DNA from: JBBRWO01 sp964388455
GTDB taxonomy: Bacteria; Actinomycetota; Coriobacteriia; Anaerosomatales; JAAXUF01
Direction of reading: 5' to 3'
NCBI GenBank assembly: GCA_964388455.1
Contig: CAYMAN010000053.1
Coordinates: forward strand, 1 to 10,296
DNA length: 10,296 nt
Shown here: one piece after another, positions 5,593-10,296 of the stretch
Numbering within the stretch: position 1 is the stretch's first letter
Layout: every line of letters starts with the position of its first letter
Translations under genes and position numbers: made by a program
Notes under the pieces: model-generated
What the model was told of the DNA's origin: nothing
Databases searched by the model: none
The model's input: the letters and a program-made list of their open reading frames with translations, nothing else

Positions 5593-6209
5593 CCGCCGCC
5601 GACATCATGCGCGCTGACCTGCGGTTGCTCACGGGGCTCGTCCCGCAAGGCGCCCGCGTCCTCGACCTGGGTTGCGGCGACGGCTCACTGATCGCGCATC
5701 TGCGTGACGAGCGCGGCTGCGCGGTGCGCGGGATCGAGCTCGCGCCCGAGGAGATCGCTGCCGCGATCGCGAGCGGTCTCTCTGTGGTGCAGGCCGACCT
5801 CGACGAGGGGCTGCATGGCTACCCGGATCAGTCGTTCGATACCGTGATCCTGTCCCAGACCATGCAGGTCGTCCGCAAGCCGGCGCTTGTGCTGCGCGAG
5901 ATGCTTCGCGTGGGTAAACGCGGCATCATCACGTTCCCCAACTTCGGCCACTGGCGTGTTCGTGGCTATCTTGCAGCCAAGGGACGGATGCCGGTCTCGG
6001 ACTCGATTCCGTTCTCGTGGTACGACACGCCCAACATCCACCACACGACACTCAAGGACTTCCGCGACTTCGTGGCCGCCAACGGTGGTCAGATCGAGCG
6101 CGAGATCCCATTGGTGGCGGCGGGCTGGAACGACCACATCCGAGAGGTGCGCGTGCTGCCGAATCTGATGGCCGACACGGTCGTCGCTGTGGTGCGCGCG
6201 AAGGGGTAA
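5589..6209 (+). CDS. metW: Methionine biosynthesis protein MetW
   Basis: A 206-residue protein with a class I SAM-methyltransferase-like fold: VLDLGCGDGSL (24-34) is the glycine-rich motif I, followed by RGIELAPEEIAAA and, later, VILSQTMQVV. The MetW-specific segment RGIITFPNFGHWRVRGYL and IPFSWYDTPNIHHTTLKDF are clear. In bacteria with metXW the protein is needed with MetX for homoserine acylation; a methyltransferase activity has not been established to my knowledge. GTG at 5589 overlaps the metX stop by 4 bases and has a strong TAGGAGG 6 bases upstream, so initiation may be both coupled and independent. It is the last gene of the operon; 49 bases follow before the convergent toxin gene, with no clear terminator. 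Confidence 0.93.
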   Translation: MTAADIMRADLRLLTGLVPQGARVLDLGCGDGSLIAHLRDERGCAVRGIELAPEEIAAAIASGLSVVQADLDEGLHGYPDQSFDTVILSQTMQVVRKPALVLREMLRVGKRGIITFPNFGHWRVRGYLAAKGRMPVSDSIPFSWYDTPNIHHTTLKDFRDFVAANGGQIEREIPLVAAGWNDHIREVRVLPNLMADTVVAVVRAKG

Positions 6210-6258
6210 GGGACTTGAGCACACCGGGTCGTGGCTGCGGATCGGCGCGGACGCGGTA

Positions 6259-6672
6259 CTAGATCAGGCGTACGCGTGCCACGTCTTTGGGGATTCGTCC
6301 GAACGCTCTACGATCCGCCGTCACCAGCTCGCAGTCGAGCTCCTGAGCCAGAGCAAGGAACATCGCGTCATAGAGGCTGATTCCGTGCTCGAAGGCGCAG
6401 GCACACGCCGCTCGCACGCGCGTACCGCTCTGTCGAGCTGGCTCAATACCGAGACGCTCGTAGTCCTCGAGCAGGCCGTCGGCCGAGGCTGCATCGACTC
6501 CAACGTAGCGCAGGATGTTGGCGATCTCGATGAACCCGACTTCCGGCGATACCAGTAGTACTTCCCGAGCGCGGTGCTGTCTCACGAGCGCCCACGCTTC
6601 GTCGAGGCCCGGCTCGCCGTAGGCAAGAAGCAACTTGAATGCGACAGACGAATCGATGACGACGTATCTCAT
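6259..6672 (-). CDS. vapC: PIN-domain ribonuclease toxin, VapC type
   Basis: A 137-residue PIN-domain protein, the usual length for VapC toxins, which cleave RNA (often tRNA or rRNA) with Mg2+ held by acidic residues. The expected acids are present: D7 in YVVIDSSVAFK, E49 in GFIEIANIL, D102 in SLYDAMFLALA and D120 in LVTADRRAF, so it looks intact. I chose ATG at 6672 because it overlaps the antitoxin stop (ATGA) and gives the normal MRYVVID start. An upstream ATG at 6690 would add six residues without a Shine-Dalgarno. It follows the antitoxin gene in one operon and converges on metW. The exact RNA target cannot be inferred. The cassette sits between housekeeping genes, as mobile toxin-antitoxin pairs often do. 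Confidence 0.9.
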   Translation of the reverse strand: MRYVVIDSSVAFKLLLAYGEPGLDEAWALVRQHRAREVLLVSPEVGFIEIANILRYVGVDAASADGLLEDYERLGIEPARQSGTRVRAACACAFEHGISLYDAMFLALAQELDCELVTADRRAFGRIPKDVARVRLI

Positions 6673-6956
6673 TCCTCCGGCCCATCCCATCCATCACGCT
6701 CGCGAAATCGCCGAATGATGCCCATGTAGTCGGCGTCCTTGGGAATGAGCTTCCCGCGCTCTTTCATGCTCTCGATGGCCTTGTCGATGCGCCGGACGCG
6801 CTCTTCCTCGGCGGAGCGCGCGGCCAGTTCCGTCACGTAGCGCGAACTCGCCTCGGCGATGAAGCCGCTCCGACTCAGGCCCTGCTCGGCGGCGATCGCG
6901 TCGATCTGCTCAACCAGCTCGGGCGGCAGCGACACATTTACTTTGTATACGGCCAT
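6669..6956 (-). CDS. vapB: Ribbon-helix-helix antitoxin (VapB/CopG type)
   Basis: A 95-residue protein with an N-terminal ribbon-helix-helix domain (about residues 3-43): strand YKVNVSLPPEL, helix VEQIDAIAAEQ, turn GLSRSGF, helix IAEASSRYV. The charged C-terminal half (EEERVRRIDKAIESMKERGK... GIIRRFRERDGW) is of the kind that wraps around and neutralises the toxin. It should bind its own promoter as a dimer and repress the operon, with the toxin as co-repressor. ATG at 6956 has GGCGAGGAG about 9 bases upstream. A TTG three codons earlier (6965) would abut the Shine-Dalgarno and is less likely. The stop overlaps the vapC start by 4 bases, ensuring coupled production. Repeated GGATAC sites lie upstream. 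Confidence 0.88.
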   Translation of the reverse strand: MAVYKVNVSLPPELVEQIDAIAAEQGLSRSGFIAEASSRYVTELAARSAEEERVRRIDKAIESMKERGKLIPKDADYMGIIRRFRERDGWDGPEE

Positions 6957-6999
6957 ACCACTCAACTCCTCGCCACACCGGGTTCACGCAAACACTCAT

Positions 7000-7034
7000 G
7001 GATACACCAAACGGATACACCATCAGTGTATACC
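7000..7034. promoter_or_regulatory. Repeated GGATACACCA elements upstream of vapBC (candidate operator)
   Basis: GGATACACCA occurs at 7000-7009 and again at 7013-7022 (13-bp period), and an inverted relative GTGTATACC follows at 7026-7034. The array starts 44 bases upstream of the antitoxin ATG, where the vapBC promoter must lie. Ribbon-helix-helix antitoxins bind short repeats of this kind. No convincing -10/-35 pair was identified for vapBC. Confidence 0.5.
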
Positions 7035-7074
7035 CGCCCAGTGACACCGACAATCCGCTCGTCAGCCCTGCGCT

Positions 7075-7095
7075 GGATACCTGTGCGGGGTATCC
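7075..7095. promoter_or_regulatory. Dyad GGATACC-N7-GGTATCC overlapping the rsgA promoter
   Basis: GGATACC (7075-7081) and GGTATCC (7089-7095) are perfect 7-bp inverted arms. The core GGATAC is the same as in the elements upstream of vapBC 50-75 bases away, and the right arm covers the putative -10 of rsgA. A single regulator, perhaps the antitoxin, might contact both. Confidence 0.5.
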
Positions 7096-7096
7096 T
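7091..7096 (+). promoter_or_regulatory. Putative -10 box of a leaderless rsgA transcript
   Basis: TATCCT is followed by 7 bases and then GTG at 7104. A transcript initiated from it would begin at or next to the GTG, giving a leaderless mRNA as is common in actinobacteria. No Shine-Dalgarno at proper spacing precedes this GTG, which agrees. No clear -35 box is seen. Confidence 0.45.
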
Positions 7097-7103
7097 AGTC
7101 ATC

Positions 7104-8213
7104 GTGACCGATCCCACCGACATCCAGCACGCGACACTCGCCGACCTCGGCTGGACCGAGCGCGAGACCGCGCTGTTCGCACCACTCGCCGAGGAGGGGT
7201 TCACCCCCGGCCGCGTCTCGCGCGTCGATCGCGGCATGCCGATGGTTGCCACGGAAGCGGGCCTCGTGCGCGTGGAGCCGGCGACGCACCTGCTCAAGAC
7301 GCACGGCACCGGCAGTCGCGCGGTCGTCGGCGACTGGGTCGCGCTCGCGCATCCCGACGGCCACGACATGCCCATCATCGAGGCGATCCTGCCCCGCACC
7401 AGCGCGTTCTCGCGCAAGGATCCCGGCGAGCAGACCGACCAGCAGGTGCTCATCGCCAACGTGCAGGTCGTCTTCGTCGTGCAGTCCCTCTCGGGCAAGG
7501 GCATCAACGTCCGCCGCCTCGAGCGTGAGCTCGTGCTCGCGTGGGAGAGCGGCGCGCGTCCGATCGTCGTCCTCACCAAAGCCGACATCGCCGAGGACAT
7601 CGACTACCAGCGCGCACTCGCCGAGGAAGCCTCACCCGGGGTCGACGTCATCGTCGAGAGCGCCGTGACCGGCATCGGTCTCGACGAGGTCTCGGCCGTC
7701 CTCCGCCAAGGCGTGACTGCGGCCCTGCTCGGCGGGTCGGGTGTGGGGAAGTCGACGCTGGTGAACCGGCTCGTGGGCGGTGAGGTGCAGGCGACCAAGA
7801 CCGTCCGCGCGAGCGACGACAAGGGCCGTCACACCACCGTGGCGCGCGAGATCGTGCTCATCCCCGGCGGCGGCGTCATCATCGACACTCCGGGCATGCG
7901 CGGGCTTGCGCTCTGGGACGCGGAAGATGGCATCGCGAGTGCCTTCCCCGACATCGACGCGCTCGCCGAGAAGTGCCGCTTCAACGACTGCACCCACGAG
8001 TCCGAGCCCGGCTGCGCCGTCATCGCGGCGGTCGAGGCCGGGCAGGTACCGCTGCGCCGCCTCGAGAGTTACCGCACACTGCGCAGCGAACTCGACACGC
8101 TCTCGCGTAAGCAGGACCAGAAGGCCTGGGCCGAGAAGGAGCGCTCGAGCAAGATCATCTCCAAGGCGGGCAAGGCGTTCTTCAAGGAGCATCCCAAGGA
8201 GAAGCGCCGCTAA
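7104..8213 (+). CDS. rsgA: Ribosome small-subunit-dependent GTPase A (RsgA/YjeQ)
   Basis: A 369-residue circularly permuted GTPase that helps late 30S ribosome maturation in the cytoplasm. The order of motifs shows the permutation: G4 TKAD (158-161) comes before G1 GGSGVGKST (210-218), then G3 DTPG (261-264, in IIDTPGMRGLAL). The C-terminal zinc site is C291, C296, H298, C304 (CRFNDCTHESEPGCAV). The N-terminal OB-fold part is at about 35-100, and the tail is lysine-rich, which may bind rRNA. GTG at 7104 was chosen because the family's N-terminus fits and a TATCCT box lies 7 bases upstream. The frame stays open to an ATG at 7026, but that extension crosses the repeated operator region and lacks conserved sequence. 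It is divergent from vapBC and 42 bases before the ABC transporter genes. Confidence 0.95.
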   Translation: MTDPTDIQHATLADLGWTERETALFAPLAEEGFTPGRVSRVDRGMPMVATEAGLVRVEPATHLLKTHGTGSRAVVGDWVALAHPDGHDMPIIEAILPRTSAFSRKDPGEQTDQQVLIANVQVVFVVQSLSGKGINVRRLERELVLAWESGARPIVVLTKADIAEDIDYQRALAEEASPGVDVIVESAVTGIGLDEVSAVLRQGVTAALLGGSGVGKSTLVNRLVGGEVQATKTVRASDDKGRHTTVAREIVLIPGGGVIIDTPGMRGLALWDAEDGIASAFPDIDALAEKCRFNDCTHESEPGCAVIAAVEAGQVPLRRLESYRTLRSELDTLSRKQDQKAWAEKERSSKIISKAGKAFFKEHPKEKRR

Positions 8214-8255
8214 CGCTCGCGCCAGAATCGCCACTTCTACCGCGGAGTCAGCATC

Positions 8256-8978
8256 ATGCCTGAGCCACTGATTCGCATGACCGACGTCGTGAAGGTCTAC
8301 GACTCCGGCGAAGTCCCGTTCACCGCCCTGCGAGGCATCAACCTCGACGTGGGCGCGGGTGAGTTCATCGGGCTCATCGGCAAGTCGGGGAGCGGCAAGA
8401 CTACGCTCATCAACATGATCACCGGCATCGACCGTCCCACATCCGGCGCGGTCATGATCGACGGCACGCCGGTCCACAGCCTGAATGAGAACCAGCTCGC
8501 CGTCTGGCGCGGCAAGACCATCGGCGTCGTGTTCCAGTTCTTCCAGCTGCTCCCCACGCTCACCGTGGCCGAGAACGTCATGCTCCCCATGGACTTCTGC
8601 AACGTCTACACCCCCGCCGAGAGGCCCGAGCGCGCCCTACACCTGCTCGAACAGGTCGAGATGGCCGACCAGGCCGATAAGCTTCCCTCGGCGCTCTCCG
8701 GCGGGCAGCAGCAGCGTGTCGCCATCGCACGAGCGCTCGCCAACGACCCGCCCATCCTCGCCGCCGACGAGCCCACCGGCAACCTCGACTCCAAGACGGC
8801 CGACGCAGTGTTCGGCCTGATGGAGCGGCTCGTGGACGACGGCAAGACCATCATCATGGTGACCCACGACAACGACATCGCCCAGCGCGTCCGCCGCAGC
8901 CTCCACGTGCACGACGGCGAGATCGTCGAGGAGCGCCTGAACCGCCTCGCCGCCGAGGCTGCGGAATTCAAGGGCTGA
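8256..8978 (+). CDS. ABC transporter ATP-binding protein, LolD/MacB-like
   Basis: A 240-residue ATPase with all functional motifs: Walker A GKSGSGKT (42-49), Q-loop Q94 in VVFQFFQLLPTLTVAENV, signature LSGGQQQR (147-154), Walker B ILAADEP (167-173, with E172 catalytic) and switch H204 in VTHD. The Q-loop sequence FQFFQLLPTLTVAENVMLPM and the TGNLDS D-loop are typical of the LolD/MacB/FtsE type VII exporter subfamily. Its ATP hydrolysis should drive the FtsX-like membrane partner encoded 6 bases downstream. Members move lipoproteins, peptides, antibiotics or other envelope molecules, or transmit force without transport; the substrate here is unknown. ATG follows a weak CGGAG at about 8 bases. 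The short gap after rsgA allows read-through from it. Confidence 0.94.
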   Translation: MPEPLIRMTDVVKVYDSGEVPFTALRGINLDVGAGEFIGLIGKSGSGKTTLINMITGIDRPTSGAVMIDGTPVHSLNENQLAVWRGKTIGVVFQFFQLLPTLTVAENVMLPMDFCNVYTPAERPERALHLLEQVEMADQADKLPSALSGGQQQRVAIARALANDPPILAADEPTGNLDSKTADAVFGLMERLVDDGKTIIMVTHDNDIAQRVRRSLHVHDGEIVEERLNRLAAEAAEFKG

Positions 8979-8984
8979 CGCTCC

Positions 8985-10296
8985 ATGCCGTTGCCGCCGC
9001 GCTGGCATAAGGTCATTCGCGACCTGACCTCACACAAACTGCGCACCCTGCTGGTGGTGCTCTCCATCGCCGTGGGCATCTTCGCCGTGGGCGTGGTGCT
9101 CGGGGGCAGGGGTGTGCTCACGCGTGAGTTCGATACGGACTTCCTCACGTCGGCTGCGCCCTCGGCAGAGTTCAACACGTCGGACTTCGACGCTGCGCTC
9201 GTTCGCAGTATCGGAAGCCGCGCCGACGTCAACGCCGCAGAGGGTCGTCGCATGGAGCTGGTGCGCTACTCACAGGATTCGCCTGCGACCACTTCGACCG
9301 CCGGCTGGAGCACGATGCAGGTGCTGGCACTGCCGTCGTTTCGCAACATCGAGGTGCAGAAGATCGTCCGCGAGGAAGCCGTCTCGTGGCCGCCGGGCCC
9401 CGGCGAGATCGTGCTCGAGAAGAGTGTGCTGCTGGTCGAGCAGTTCAGTATCGGCGAGACCATCACCGTCGAGACGCAGGCCGGCACGCGCGAGGAGCTG
9501 CGCGTGGTCGGCTTCGCGCACGACATCAACTCCGTCCCCACGATGTTCTCGGACATGGTGGTGGGCTACGTCTCGATGAGCACGATGCCGCTGCTCAAGC
9601 GACCTGAGAAGTTCAACTACCTCGCGCTTCAGCTGGAACGTGAACTCTCACAGGCGGCCGCGAGCCGCATTGCGATCGACGTGCGTGACCACGAGCTGGC
9701 CTCGGCGGGGGTCCAGGCGTATGCGACCAACGTCCCCAAGCCGGGAAGTCACTTCCTGGGCGACATCTTCAAGGCCGTCTCTCTGCTGCTGCTGGCGATG
9801 GGCGTGCTGGCGTTGGGGCTCTCGGGATTTCTTGTGGTCACGACGGTCTCGGCGATCATCGCGCAACAGATCAAGCAGATCGGCATCATGAAGGCGGTCG
9901 GCGGGCGCTGGTACCAGGTGCAATCGATGTATCTCGTGATGGTGCTCATCTACGGCGTGCTCGCGGTCATCGTTGGCGTGCCGATCACGCTCTGGGCCGG
10001 CCGTTGGTTCATCGAGTACGCCGCGGGCCTGCTCAACTTCCGCATCATCGAGTACACCCCGCCCGCGTACGTGATCGCCCTCGAAGTCGCCGTGGGCCTG
10101 CTCGTCCCGATTCTCGCCGCAGCCATTCCCGTTCGCCGAGGAGCCCGCACGAGCGTCGTGACCGCGTTCACCTCCACGGGAATGTCGGGCAACTTCGGCC
10201 ACGGCTGGATCGACCGGGGGCTGGGGCTGATCCGCGGACTTCCTCGGCCGGTGGCGTTGTCGCTTCGCAACACGTTCTTGCGCAAGGGTCGGCTCG
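8985..10296 (+). CDS. FtsX-like ABC permease, N-terminal part (cut by window edge)
   Basis: The frame is open from ATG 8985 to the right edge, 437 codons without a stop. A basic, amphipathic start (MPLPPRWHKVIRDL...KLRT) precedes a first membrane segment at about residues 20-41 (LLVVLSIAVGIFAVGVVLG). A large extracytoplasmic domain of about 220 residues follows. Then come three membrane segments at about 263-292, 314-340 and 362-382. The stretch IAQQIKQIGIMKAVGG between the second and third is the hallmark cytoplasmic loop of FtsX/MacB/LolC permeases. After segment 4, VRRGARTSVVTAF and then RPVALSLRNTFLRKGR look like the start of a second FtsX-type half. The whole protein is therefore probably a duplicated permease of about 800 residues. 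It starts 6 bases after the ATPase stop, so the two surely work together. Substrate unknown. Confidence 0.92.
   Translation, partial: MPLPPRWHKVIRDLTSHKLRTLLVVLSIAVGIFAVGVVLGGRGVLTREFDTDFLTSAAPSAEFNTSDFDAALVRSIGSRADVNAAEGRRMELVRYSQDSPATTSTAGWSTMQVLALPSFRNIEVQKIVREEAVSWPPGPGEIVLEKSVLLVEQFSIGETITVETQAGTREELRVVGFAHDINSVPTMFSDMVVGYVSMSTMPLLKRPEKFNYLALQLERELSQAAASRIAIDVRDHELASAGVQAYATNVPKPGSHFLGDIFKAVSLLLLAMGVLALGLSGFLVVTTVSAIIAQQIKQIGIMKAVGGRWYQVQSMYLVMVLIYGVLAVIVGVPITLWAGRWFIEYAAGLLNFRIIEYTPPAYVIALEVAVGLLVPILAAAIPVRRGARTSVVTAFTSTGMSGNFGHGWIDRGLGLIRGLPRPVALSLRNTFLRKGRL

Noticed and set aside
6210..6258. Intrinsic terminator between metW and vapC
   Set aside because: No stable stem with a T-run on either strand could be found in these 49 bases.
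7000..7022. CRISPR-like repeat
   Set aside because: Only two 10-bp copies with a 3-bp gap; far too short, and the location fits an operator.
7026..7103. 26-residue N-terminal extension of rsgA
   Set aside because: Crosses the repeat region, has no Shine-Dalgarno and no family resemblance.
7632..8477. 281-codon minus-strand open frame
   Set aside because: Antisense to rsgA and the ABC ATPase, spanning the gap between them, with no family motif.

Overview
The window is GC-rich, densely packed bacterial chromosome with GTG starts, 4-base gene overlaps and strong third-position G/C. The mix of genes suggests an anaerobic high-GC actinobacterium, most likely of the Coriobacteriia type. The pointers are a DUF1858/DUF438/hemerythrin/PAS protein, a stand-alone metY-metX-metW operon and an apparently leaderless rsgA. 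That placement is inferred from style and gene content, not from a marker gene.

Left part (1-2559, all minus strand): the 5' end of an HsmA/TIGR03987-like small membrane protein cut by the window edge; a 118-base nested palindrome; a 504-residue DUF438-hemerythrin-PAS sensor-like protein; and a flavin reductase-like flavoprotein. A perfect Crp/FNR-type palindrome, TTGACATAGGTCAA, sits upstream of the DUF438 gene. This suggests control by a redox or nitric-oxide responsive regulator.

Centre (2560-6209): a 505-base divergent control region, then metY-metX-metW on the plus strand. The three enzymes activate homoserine as an O-acyl ester and sulfhydrylate it to homocysteine, with MetW as partner of MetX. 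The control region is the most interesting part of the window. It holds a divergent pair of promoters, 10-bp tandem repeats, and a previously unmarked 32-codon leader ORF (2898-2996) with the run Met-Met-Met-Asp-Met-Met-Met. A GC-rich hairpin follows 6 bases after the run, and the metY ribosome-binding site can pair with the end of the leader ORF. This has the layout of a methionine-sensing, ribosome-mediated attenuator of a methionine-synthesis operon.

Right part (6259-10296): a minus-strand vapBC-type toxin-antitoxin pair; a divergent intergenic region with repeated GGATAC elements; rsgA, probably translated from a leaderless GTG; and an ABC exporter pair (LolD/MacB-like ATPase plus FtsX-like permease), the permease running off the right edge. 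No rRNA, tRNA, CRISPR array, transposase or recognisable SAM riboswitch was seen.
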